6,294 bases of DNA from Actinomycetota bacterium (lineage in GTDB: Bacteria; Actinomycetota; Actinomycetes; JACCUZ01), in NCBI GenBank assembly GCA_030841245.1, contig JAVEDG010000179.1, positions 1 to 6,294 of the forward strand, read 5' to 3'. Both the position numbers and the translations under genes were made by a program. This document shows positions 1 to 6,282 of the stretch, in pieces. The notes below the pieces were generated by a model. That model was not told the DNA's origin and searched no databases. It saw only the letters and a list, made by a program, of their open reading frames with translations. Positions within the stretch are counted from its first letter, which is position 1. Each line of letters opens with the position of its first letter.

Positions 1-295
1 CCGGCGACGCGGACAGCGGCGGCGCAGCACCGGCAGCGCCTGGCTCGGGGACCGGTGACGTCGCCGTCGAGCCGGGCCCGGACCCCACCGTGGCCCCGAC
101 GGTTGCCGCGGCGCGGGCGGGCATGGCTCGGTCGATCGGCTCGGACGTCACAGCCGTCGCGGACTGCGCCGGGGCGCGACCGAACCGTGGCCCGAAGGCC
201 AGGTCCGCGGCGTAGCAGACCAGCGCTCCGGCGTAGACGAGCATCGCGGAGTAGAGCAGGTTGTTGCTCAGGTGCGCCCAGCCCTGGCTCGTCAC
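1..295 (-). CDS. ccsB: Cytochrome c biogenesis protein CcsB (heme lyase/exporter), 5' part only
   Basis: The first 98 codons of a gene that leaves the window at base 1. The frame is open throughout. Residues 8-35 (HLSNNLLYSAMLVYAGALVC and onward to DLAFG) form a first membrane helix of the kind that starts actinobacterial CcsB proteins. Residues 36-98 are a low-complexity linker rich in Ala, Pro, Gly, Ser and Thr. The WWD heme-handling domain that would prove the family lies beyond the edge, so the call rests on the N-terminal helix plus its place directly after resB. The GTG at 295 abuts the resB TGA with no gap and has an ideal AGGAGG five bases upstream. CcsB is expected to join ResB as the membrane heme channel and ligase. 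Confidence 0.85.
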   Translation of the reverse strand, partial: MTSQGWAHLSNNLLYSAMLVYAGALVCYAADLAFGPRFGRAPAQSATAVTSEPIDRAMPARAAATVGATVGSGPGSTATSPVPEPGAAGAAPPLSASP

Positions 296-1924
296 TCAGT
301 CCTCCTCATCAGCCGGCCCAATAGCGGGACCGCTGCCACTGTCGTCCCCCACCTCACCGAGCCGGAGGCCGGCGCGGATCTCCGACAGCTCGTCGGCCAA
401 CCCGTCGCCCTCGGTGCGCGAGAGGCCGGCGACCTCCACGAGAGTACGCCCGGCGGCACCCGTCCGGGCGCGCACCCAGATGCGCCGACGACGTACGAAC
501 AGCGAGAGCAGCAGTCCCACCAGAGCGAGCGCCGCAGCGCCCAGCGCCCACGGCTTTCCGGGGTCGTGCGACACCTGCAACGTCGCGAACCGGCGGACAC
601 CGTCGAACCGGATGCTGCCGCGCCCGTCGGGCAGCGACATCTCCTGGCGCGGCGCCAGCGCCTTCGCCAACGGCGACCCGTCGGCGTTGCGGATCTGCGT
701 CATGTGCGTGGTCACGAGCTTGTACACCGACTGGGGCACGCCGGAGTCGGTGCCGAGGTCGCCGTACCAGGCGTTGAGGAAGACCCGCGGCCGTCGCGTG
801 TCGGGATAGGTCGACACCGGGCCGAGCTGCAGGTCGAGTGCTGCGGTCGGCATGAACAGTCCCGAGAACCCGAGCTGGTCGGGCTGCGCACCCGGCACCT
901 TGACGACACCCTCGCTGCCACCCTGCGGCCGGTCGGGCAGGAACGGCACCGGGCCGTCGAAGACCACGTGCCCGGTCGAGTCGCGCACGGTGAAGACCGG
1001 GGCGTAACCGTTGGCGAGCAGGAAGACCTTGTCACCACCGATCCCGAGCGGATGGTTGACGCGCAGGTCGTAGGAGCGCGGTCGGGAGTCCGGGTCCGGC
1101 CGGTAGGTCAGGTGCGCCTCGAAGTCGCGTGGAGCGCCGCGCTGGTCACCGCTCGCCTGGTAGCGCACGTCGAGCCGGTGCAGCCGCAGCGAGAACGGCG
1201 TGAGGTCACTGTCCTGGAACGCGGCCCCCGAGCCGAAATTGTCGTACGACGTGACCGTGTTGGCGAACCCGCTGCCCTCCACGACCAGCACAGATCCCTT
1301 GTAGCCGTAGAGCTTTCCGACGCCGACCCCGAGCAGCAGCAGGACCAGAGCGACGTGGAAGACGAGGTTGCCGGTCTCGCGCAGATAGCCCTTCTCGGCG
1401 CTGATCGCGTCGCCGCGCACCTCGACGCGGTAACGGCGGTCCCTGAGGACCCGCACGGCGGCTGCGCCGACGGAGGCAGCGTCAGCGTCTGTAGTCCAAC
1501 GCTGCGACTCGGGCATCCGGTCCAGGTGACGCGGAGCATCCGGCGGACGCGAGCGCAGCGTCGCCAGGTGGGCGCGGCTGCGCGGCACCACGCAGCCGGC
1601 CAGCGACACGAACAACAAAAGGTAGATGGCCGCGAACCACGGTGCGGCGTACACGTTGAACAGCGACAACCGGTCGTACCAGGGACCGAGCACCTTGTGC
1701 GCTGCCTTGAACTGCTCGACCCGGACCGGGTTGGCGCCGGTCTGCGGGACGATCGAGCCGGGCACCGCGGCCAGCGTCAGCAGGAAGAGCAGCACCAGGG
1801 CGGTGCGCATCGAGGTGAGCTGGCGCCAGGTCCACCGGGCGAACTCCACCGGCCGCATCGCGGGTGGGCGTTCGTCCGGGTCACGGTCGAGCTGTGGGCC
1901 CGTCGTCAGAGTCGATCCGGCCAT
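296..1924 (-). CDS. resB: Cytochrome c biogenesis protein ResB (Ccs1 family)
   Basis: ResB pairs with CcsB (next gene) to move heme across the membrane and attach it to apocytochrome c in System II. The 542-residue product shows the family layout. Three N-terminal membrane segments lie near residues 40-60, 96-113 and 187-204, followed by a large extracytoplasmic domain (about 205-458), a fourth segment (459-477) and a cytoplasmic tail. Family-typical blocks are KGYLRETGNLVFH, with H190 at the third helix, and VSHDPGKPWALG, with H453 just before the last helix; both are candidate heme-ligand histidines from what is known of Ccs proteins. The tail of some 60 residues after RRRR (478-481) is hydrophilic and ends in the acidic ADEED. 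The ATG at 1924 is four bases after the ccdA stop. It has no convincing ribosome binding site, so reinitiation is likely. M23 (1858) is an alternative start but also lacks one. Confidence 0.95.
   Translation of the reverse strand: MAGSTLTTGPQLDRDPDERPPAMRPVEFARWTWRQLTSMRTALVLLFLLTLAAVPGSIVPQTGANPVRVEQFKAAHKVLGPWYDRLSLFNVYAAPWFAAIYLLLFVSLAGCVVPRSRAHLATLRSRPPDAPRHLDRMPESQRWTTDADAASVGAAAVRVLRDRRYRVEVRGDAISAEKGYLRETGNLVFHVALVLLLLGVGVGKLYGYKGSVLVVEGSGFANTVTSYDNFGSGAAFQDSDLTPFSLRLHRLDVRYQASGDQRGAPRDFEAHLTYRPDPDSRPRSYDLRVNHPLGIGGDKVFLLANGYAPVFTVRDSTGHVVFDGPVPFLPDRPQGGSEGVVKVPGAQPDQLGFSGLFMPTAALDLQLGPVSTYPDTRRPRVFLNAWYGDLGTDSGVPQSVYKLVTTHMTQIRNADGSPLAKALAPRQEMSLPDGRGSIRFDGVRRFATLQVSHDPGKPWALGAAALALVGLLLSLFVRRRRIWVRARTGAAGRTLVEVAGLSRTEGDGLADELSEIRAGLRLGEVGDDSGSGPAIGPADEED
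301..306 (-). promoter_or_regulatory. Strong ribosome binding site for ccsB
   Basis: The sequence GAGGAGGACTGA precedes the GTG at 295, giving a full AGGAGG with a five-base spacer. It lies inside the last codons of resB (encoding Glu-Glu-Asp) and fixes the ccsB start at 295. It is the best Shine-Dalgarno match among the junctions of this operon. Confidence 0.8.
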
Positions 1925-1928
1925 CCGC

Positions 1929-2669
1929 CTACACCGCCGGGGTGAAGCCGCTGACCCAGACCTGCAGGGACACCGTGATGTCGTTCCACAACCCGGTGAC
2001 CAGCAGCACCCCGATGGCGACGAGCATCGCGCCGCCCGCGCGCGTCACCCAGGCGTAGTGGCTCTTGACCCAGCCGAACGCCCCCATCGCCCGGCGGAAC
2101 GCCAGGGCGGTCAGGACGAACGGGATCCCCAGCCCGAGGCAGTAGGCGACGGCGAGCACCCCGCCGCGCGACGTGCTGCCCTGCGTGTAGGCGAGCGAGA
2201 GCACGGCACCGAGTGTCGGGCCGACGCACGGCGTCCAGCCGAGCCCGAACAGGACGCCGAGCAGGGGTGCCCCGGCGAGGCCGACCGCGGGCCGGTGGTG
2301 GAGCCGCCGCTCGCGTTGCAGCATCGGGACGGCTCCGAGGAAGGCGAGACCGAGCACGATGGTCACCGCGCCGAGCACCCGTTGCAGCACCAGCCGGTTC
2401 GCCACGAAGAAGGTGCCCATCCCGCCGATGAACAGGCCCGCGGTCACGAAGACGAAGGTGAAACCGGCCACGAAGAGCACCGCGCCCGCGACCAGCCGGC
2501 CGCGCCGTCGCTCCTCGAGGTCGACACCGGTGAGCCCGGTGACGTATGACAGGTAGCCAGGCACGAGCGGCAGGATGCACGGCGAGAGGAACGACACGAG
2601 CCCGGCGACCACGGCCAGCGGCAGTGCGGCCAGCATCGAGCCGTCGGTGATGGTGCCCGTGACATTCAC
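1929..2669 (-). CDS. ccdA: Cytochrome c biogenesis protein CcdA (membrane thiol-reductant transporter)
   Basis: This integral membrane protein of the DsbD/CcdA family passes electrons from cytoplasmic thioredoxin to extracytoplasmic thiol reductants such as the lipoprotein encoded upstream. With the GTG start at 2669 it has 246 residues and about six hydrophobic segments, near residues 12-38, 56-79, 88-106, 127-152, 163-183 and 206-220. The two redox cysteines lie in the hallmark proline contexts: C31 in FLSPCILPLVPGYLSYVTG and C138 in GWTPCVGP. A third cysteine, C177, lies in the fifth segment and is probably not part of the redox pair. The GTG start gives an N-terminus (MNVTGTITDGSMLAALP) of the length I recall for actinobacterial relatives. 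An in-frame ATG at 2636 would begin too close to the first helix, and an in-frame GTG at 2681 is possible. A GGGGG run five bases upstream is only a weak ribosome binding site. Four bases separate its TAG from resB. Confidence 0.95.
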   Translation of the reverse strand: MNVTGTITDGSMLAALPLAVVAGLVSFLSPCILPLVPGYLSYVTGLTGVDLEERRRGRLVAGAVLFVAGFTFVFVTAGLFIGGMGTFFVANRLVLQRVLGAVTIVLGLAFLGAVPMLQRERRLHHRPAVGLAGAPLLGVLFGLGWTPCVGPTLGAVLSLAYTQGSTSRGGVLAVAYCLGLGIPFVLTALAFRRAMGAFGWVKSHYAWVTRAGGAMLVAIGVLLVTGLWNDITVSLQVWVSGFTPAV

Positions 2670-2722
2670 CCCGGCCCCCACGTGGTGGTGGCTGGTGTGC
2701 TGGAGCGCGCCGACACCCTCAT
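2666..2722 (-). CDS. Possible 18-codon minicistron bridging the thioredoxin gene and ccdA
   Basis: An ATG at 2722 overlaps the stop of the thioredoxin-lipoprotein gene as ATGA and opens an 18-codon frame. Its TGA at 2666-2668 overlaps the ccdA GTG start at 2669 as GTGA. An AGGAG lies at 2734-2738, 11 bases ahead of the ATG. The encoded peptide (MRVSARSSTPATTTWGPG) resembles nothing I recognise and has no clear membrane segment. It could be a translational relay that carries ribosomes across the only sizeable gap in the operon, with the peptide itself unimportant. It could equally be chance: four-base stop/start overlaps arise easily in GC-rich DNA. It is too short to judge by codon use. Confidence 0.3.
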   Translation of the reverse strand: MRVSARSSTPATTTWGPG

Positions 2723-3300
2723 GCCGCCGGACGCTCCTGGAGCACGTCGGAGACGAGCCCGCGCAGGGTGGCGGCGTCGACCTGGCCGATGACACGGGCC
2801 GCCACCCGGCCGCGCCGGTCCAGGACGAGCGTGCTCGGGATGGCGGTCGGCGGCAGCTCGCCGCGGAACGCCAGCAGCACCCGGCCACCATCGTCACCGA
2901 TGCTCGGGTAGGTCACATGGAACCGCCGGTCGTGGGCCAGCGCGGCGGCCCGCTGGTCGCGGGTGTTCACCCCGACGAAGCGCACCGGGTCGGACCGCAG
3001 CTCTTGCCAGGCACGCTCCAGCGCAGGCGCCTCCGCCACGCAGGGCCCGCACCAGGAGCCCCACACGTTGACGACCACGACGTCACCGCGCAGGTCGGCC
3101 GAGTCCAGCGGCCGACCCTGCAGCGTGTGGCCGCGGAACTCGACCGGGTCGCCCCGGTCACCGGTGGCCGTGCGCGTGATCGTGCCGTCGCCGGACACGA
3201 AGCCCTGGTCCGGGACGCCGTTGGCGCCGGACGCGCAGGCCGTGAGCAGCAGCGGTGCGAGCACGAGAAGCAGGCACGGACGCCGGGTACGACGGGCCAT
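2719..3300 (-). CDS. resA: TlpA/ResA-type thioredoxin-fold lipoprotein (disulfide reductase)
   Basis: The 193-residue product is predicted to be anchored outside the membrane as a lipoprotein. A basic start (MARRTRR) and a hydrophobic stretch (9-21) lead to the lipobox LTAC, with C22 as the lipid-modified residue. The thioredoxin-like domain covers about residues 50-190. It has the redox motif WCGPC (83-87) after VVVVNVWGS, and the cis-proline segment AIPSTLVLD with P155. In System II cytochrome maturation, proteins of this type keep apocytochrome CXXCH cysteines reduced, drawing electrons from CcdA, which is encoded next. The start at 3300 shares one base with the phosphatase stop (TGATG) and has no strong ribosome binding site of its own, so coupling is likely. 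The symbol resA rests on fold, export signal and neighbours. A more general TlpA-like disulfide reductase is the alternative. Confidence 0.92.
   Translation of the reverse strand: MARRTRRPCLLLVLAPLLLTACASGANGVPDQGFVSGDGTITRTATGDRGDPVEFRGHTLQGRPLDSADLRGDVVVVNVWGSWCGPCVAEAPALERAWQELRSDPVRFVGVNTRDQRAAALAHDRRFHVTYPSIGDDGGRVLLAFRGELPPTAIPSTLVLDRRGRVAARVIGQVDAATLRGLVSDVLQERPAA
2734..2738 (-). promoter_or_regulatory. AGGAG element upstream of the 2722 ATG
   Basis: AGGAG lies 11 bases ahead of the ATG at 2722, inside the last codons of the thioredoxin-lipoprotein gene. The spacing is long but usable. It does not serve the ccdA GTG at 2669, which is 64 bases away, so if functional it would load ribosomes on the 18-codon frame. 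Confidence 0.35.
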
Positions 3301-3968
3301 CAGGCGCCAGCCGTGAACTTCTTGGCTGCTTTGACGGGCAGCAGGTCGTGCGCCGGCTCCTGGTAGGACACCGACACCAGGTCGTCGCCGTCGTAGACGA
3401 ACGACGTCAGCGACGCGAGCGCGCACTGGCGCCGGCGCGGGTCGTGCCACAGCCGCCGCCCGGTCGCGAACGAGCGCGCGGTCCAGATCGGCAGCTGGTG
3501 GCTCACGCACATCGCCTCGTGGCCGCGGGCCTGCTGCCGGGCCGCCTCGACCGCCGCCAGCATCCGGCGTGCGATGTCGCGGTAGGGCTCGCCCCACGAC
3601 GGCCGGACCGGGTTGCGCAGGTGCACCCAGTGCCCGGGCCGGGTCAGCGATCCGTCTCCGACACCGAACGTCTTGCCCTCGAAGACGTTGGACGCCTCGA
3701 TCAGGCGGTCGTCGGTGGCCACGGGCAGGCCCAACGTGCTGGCGACGGGTGCTGCCGTCTCCTGTGCGCGCTCGAGCGGTGACGAGACGAGATGGGTGAT
3801 GTTCTCGTCCGCCGCCCACACCGCGATGCGCTCTGCCATCGCGCGGCCCAGGTCGGAGAGGTGGTAGTCGGTCAGCCGCCCGTAGAGGATGCCGCTCGGG
3901 TTGTGGACCTCGCCGTGCCGGAGCAGGTGTACGACGGTCCGCTCCGTACCTGAGGCGGTGCCCGTCAT
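3300..3968 (-). CDS. Histidine phosphatase family (phosphoglycerate-mutase-like) protein
   Basis: This is a 222-residue cytoplasmic member of the branch-1 histidine phosphatase superfamily. The nucleophile motif LLRHGEVHNPSG places catalytic H18 after R17. Other expected active-site residues are R67 in SSPLERAQET, the candidate acid E91 in LIEASNVFEG, and the second histidine H157 in CVSHQLPIW. The length suits a small phosphatase or cofactor-dependent mutase-like enzyme. The substrate cannot be read from the sequence, and calling it a glycolytic mutase would be unsafe. The ATG at 3968 overlaps the hemL stop (ATGA) and is preceded by GAGGGA with short spacing. Its own stop shares one base with the next ATG (TGATG). 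It sits between the heme-precursor genes and the cytochrome c maturation genes. From memory the same position is held by an orthologue in mycobacteria, so a role linked to heme or thiol chemistry is possible but unproven. There is no signal peptide or membrane segment. Confidence 0.9.
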   Translation of the reverse strand: MTGTASGTERTVVHLLRHGEVHNPSGILYGRLTDYHLSDLGRAMAERIAVWAADENITHLVSSPLERAQETAAPVASTLGLPVATDDRLIEASNVFEGKTFGVGDGSLTRPGHWVHLRNPVRPSWGEPYRDIARRMLAAVEAARQQARGHEAMCVSHQLPIWTARSFATGRRLWHDPRRRQCALASLTSFVYDGDDLVSVSYQEPAHDLLPVKAAKKFTAGA

Positions 3969-5287
3969 GATCCCTCGACGGCGGCAGCCGCAGCCGCGGC
4001 AGCGGCCGGAAGCGCGGCAGCGACCCGCTCCAGGGCCTCGTCGTCGTGCGCGGCCGAGACGAACCACGACTCGAAAGCCGAGGGCGGGAGGTAGACCCCG
4101 CGGTCCAGCATGGCGTGGAAGAACGCCTTGTAACGGTAGGCATCCTGCGCCCTCGCGCCATCGAAGTCCGTCACCGCCCCCGAGGCGAAGAACAGCGAGA
4201 ACATGTTGCCCGCGTGCTGGAGCCGGTGGGCCACACCGGCCTCGTCCAGGGCGGTGCTCACCAGGGCGCCGACCTCGCCCGCCACCTTGTCCACGTGTGC
4301 GTACAGCTCGTCCGTGCACTCTCGCAAGGTCGCGAGCCCGGCTGCGGTCGCGACCGGGTTCCCCGACAGGGTCCCGGCCTGGTAGACGGGCCCTGCAGGT
4401 GCGAGCAGGGACATGACGTCGGCCCGGCCGCCGAAGGCGGCAGCGGGGAACCCACCACCCATGACCTTGCCGAACGTCATCAGGTCCGGCCGCACGCCCT
4501 CGAGCCCGAACCAGCCGGACCGGCTGACCCGGAAGCCGGTCATCACCTCGTCGCTCACGAAAAGGGCGCCGTGCTCGGCGCAGAGCTGGGCGAGCCCGGC
4601 GTTGAAGTCCGACCCCGGCGGCACCACGCCCATGTTCCCCGCGGCGGCCTCGGTGATGACTGCGGCGATCTCACCCGGGTGCGCGACGAACGCTGCCTCG
4701 ACCGCATCCAGGTCGTTGTAACGGACGACGACGGTGTCGGACGCCTGCGGCCCCGTCACGCCCGGGCTGCCGGGCAGGGCGAGCGTGGCGACACCCGAAC
4801 CGGCCGCGGCGAGCAAGGAGTCGACGTGGCCGTGGTAGCAACCGGCGAACTTCACGACCTTGGTCCGGGCGGTGAAGCCGCGCGCGAGGCGGATCGCGGA
4901 CATGGTGGCCTCGGTGCCGCTGGAGACCAGCCGCACCTGCTCGACCGGCGCCACCCGGTCGACGATCTCCTCGGCGAGGGCCACCTCCCCCTCGGTCGGT
5001 GTGCCGAACGACGTACCTCTGGTCACGGCCGCCTGCACGGCCTCGACGACGGCCGGGTGCGCGTGGCCTAGCAGCAGCGGGCCCCACGAGCAGACCAGGT
5101 CGACATAGTCGCGCCCGTCCGCGTCGGTCAGCCAGGGTCCTCGGCCCGCGACCATGAAACGCGGCGTCCCGCCGACGGCCCGGAACGCCCGCACCGGCGA
5201 GTTGACGCCGCCGGGCGTGACCGCGAGGGCACGTTCGAACAAGGCCTGCGACCGCGGTGCGGACTGCGCGTATCGAGCCTCGCTCAC
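3965..5287 (-). CDS. hemL: Glutamate-1-semialdehyde 2,1-aminomutase
   Basis: This PLP-dependent class III aminotransferase-fold enzyme turns glutamate-1-semialdehyde into 5-aminolevulinate, the HemB substrate, by the C5 pathway. The product is 440 residues, typical for the family. Visible landmarks are TPGGVNSPVRAF (24-35), the PLP phosphate-binding SSGTEA (122-127), YHGH (151-154), the cofactor aspartate in SDEV (D246), the Schiff-base lysine K274 in MTFGKVMGGGFP, TLSGNP (306-311), and the C-terminal PPSAFESWFVS block with E406. The GTG start at 5287 overlaps the hemB stop as GTGA, with a weak GGTGG element upstream; no better start lies nearby. The stop overlaps the ATG of the next gene as ATGA. 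The last 20 residues hold nine consecutive alanines (428-436), which is low-complexity and probably not catalytic. HemA, which makes the substrate, is not in this window. Confidence 0.97.
   Translation of the reverse strand: MSEARYAQSAPRSQALFERALAVTPGGVNSPVRAFRAVGGTPRFMVAGRGPWLTDADGRDYVDLVCSWGPLLLGHAHPAVVEAVQAAVTRGTSFGTPTEGEVALAEEIVDRVAPVEQVRLVSSGTEATMSAIRLARGFTARTKVVKFAGCYHGHVDSLLAAAGSGVATLALPGSPGVTGPQASDTVVVRYNDLDAVEAAFVAHPGEIAAVITEAAAGNMGVVPPGSDFNAGLAQLCAEHGALFVSDEVMTGFRVSRSGWFGLEGVRPDLMTFGKVMGGGFPAAAFGGRADVMSLLAPAGPVYQAGTLSGNPVATAAGLATLRECTDELYAHVDKVAGEVGALVSTALDEAGVAHRLQHAGNMFSLFFASGAVTDFDGARAQDAYRYKAFFHAMLDRGVYLPPSAFESWFVSAAHDDEALERVAAALPAAAAAAAAAVEGS
3972..3976 (-). promoter_or_regulatory. 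Ribosome binding site for the histidine phosphatase gene
   Basis: GAGGG (GAGGGATC before the ATG) lies three bases upstream of the 3968 start, within the last codons of hemL. The short spacing makes it moderate, but it supports the ATGA-overlap start over any upstream alternative. Confidence 0.5.
3980..4006 (-). repeat. Alanine-codon run at the 3' end of hemL
   Basis: Nine consecutive alanine codons (GCC, GCT and GCG mixed) encode residues 428-436 of HemL. Mixed codon use argues against a pure slippage repeat. Further alanines at 423-425 extend the low-complexity end. It marks a likely length-variable C-terminus beyond the conserved fold. Confidence 0.75.
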
Positions 5288-6282
5288 GTGGAGCCACCCA
5301 GCAGCCGGGCGGCTGGCACCGCCCAGTAGGTGAGCACAATCCCGGCGCCGGCCCGGCGGATCGAGGTGAGCGTCTCGAGCATGGTGCGGTCACGGTCGAG
5401 CCAGCCTCGCTCGAAGGCCGCCTCGGCCATGGCCATCTCGCCGGACACGTGGTAGGCCGCCACGGGTACGCCGAGCGGCGCCGCCGCGTCGGCCACCTGG
5501 CGCAGGACGTCCAGGTAGGGCAACGCGGGCTTGACCATCACGATGTCGGCGCCCTCCCCGAGGTCGAGCGCCAGCTCGCGCAGCGCCTCGCCACCCCGCG
5601 GGTCCTGCTGGTAGGACCGGCGGTCGCCCTGCAGCGAGGACTCGACCGCGTCGCGGAAAGGGCCGAAGAACGCGGAGGAGTACTTCGCGGTGTAGGCCAG
5701 CAGCGCGGTCTCCGACCGGCCGTGCGCGTCGAGCTCCGCGCGCACGGCGCCGACCTGGCCGTCCATCATCCCGGAGAGCCCGAGGACGTGGGCTCCGGCG
5801 TCGGCCTGGGCGAGCGCCGTCTCGCCGTACCGGACCAGTGTCGCGTCGTTGTCGACCGACCCGTCGGCAGCCAGCACGCCGCAGTGCCCGTGGTCGGTGA
5901 ACTCGTCGAGGCAGAGGTCGGCCATCACGACCGTAGCGTCGCCGACCTCGGACACCAGGTCCCGCAGCCCCACGTTGAGGATGCCGTCCGGGTCGCTGGC
6001 ACCGGACCCGGTCGCGTCCTTGTTCGCCGGCACGCCGAAGAGCATCAGCCCGCCCACGCCGGCAGTCACCGCCTCGAGCGCGGCCTTGCGCAGTGAGTCG
6101 CGCGAGTGCTGCACCACGCCCGGCATCGAGCTCACGGGGGCCGGTTCGCCGAGCCCCTCGCGCAGGAACAGCGGCAGCACCAGGTCGCCCGGGTGCAACC
6201 GGGTGCTCGCGACCAGGTCGCGCATGGCCCGGCTGCGACGCAGCCGCCGAGGTCGCGCGACCGGGAACCCTGCTTGGTCCAT
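5284..6282 (-). CDS. hemB: Porphobilinogen synthase (delta-aminolevulinic acid dehydratase)
   Basis: This cytoplasmic enzyme condenses two 5-aminolevulinate molecules into porphobilinogen, the second committed step of tetrapyrrole synthesis in this operon after HemL. The ATG at 6282 gives 332 residues, a normal family length. Both Schiff-base lysines are visible: K200 in TAKYSSAFFGPFRDA and K251 in VMVKPALPYLD. The metal-site segment is DLCLDEFTDHGHCG (residues 122-135). Here C124 and C134 match the outer zinc cysteines of the classical DxCxC...HGHCG site, but the middle cysteine position holds D126. SGMMDGQVGAVR (170-181) is another family block. A GGGGG run lies just upstream of the ATG and could serve as a ribosome binding site. 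An in-frame TTG at 6294, the last base of the window, is a less likely alternative start. The stop overlaps the GTG of hemL by four bases (GTGA), so the two genes should be translationally coupled. Family assignment is secure; metal preference is inference. Confidence 0.97.
   Translation of the reverse strand: MDQAGFPVARPRRLRRSRAMRDLVASTRLHPGDLVLPLFLREGLGEPAPVSSMPGVVQHSRDSLRKAALEAVTAGVGGLMLFGVPANKDATGSGASDPDGILNVGLRDLVSEVGDATVVMADLCLDEFTDHGHCGVLAADGSVDNDATLVRYGETALAQADAGAHVLGLSGMMDGQVGAVRAELDAHGRSETALLAYTAKYSSAFFGPFRDAVESSLQGDRRSYQQDPRGGEALRELALDLGEGADIVMVKPALPYLDVLRQVADAAAPLGVPVAAYHVSGEMAMAEAAFERGWLDRDRTMLETLTSIRRAGAGIVLTYWAVPAARLLGGST

Noticed and set aside
272..1945. A 557-codon open frame on the plus strand opposite resB
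   Set aside because: It mirrors the codon positions of resB, is rich in Arg, Gln, His and Glu with no domain or hydrophobic pattern, and resB has clear family motifs. It is a by-product of GC-rich third positions.
1906..2580. A 224-codon minus-strand frame overlapping ccdA
   Set aside because: Arg/Ala/Gly/Pro-rich out-of-frame reading of ccdA without membrane segments, whereas the ccdA frame has both redox cysteine motifs.
2670..2718. Possible frameshift that broke an original ATGA overlap between the thioredoxin gene and ccdA
   Set aside because: The ccdA N-terminus from the GTG at 2669 already looks complete, and the 18-codon peptide does not resemble a missing CcdA N-terminus. A natural gap is the simpler reading, though an indel cannot be wholly excluded.
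3301..4161. An N-terminal extension of the thioredoxin gene reaching back across the phosphatase gene
   Set aside because: The extension is the wrong-frame reading of the phosphatase gene. The ATG at 3300 gives a proper lipoprotein signal peptide and the TGATG junction.
4046..5071. A 341-codon plus-strand open frame opposite hemL
   Set aside because: Composition is the Arg/Gly/His/Asp-rich pattern of an antisense shadow. hemL on the other strand has its full set of catalytic motifs.
5257..6096. A 279-codon plus-strand open frame opposite hemB
   Set aside because: Antisense shadow of hemB with no recognisable motif, and its start is unsupported by a ribosome binding site I can see.
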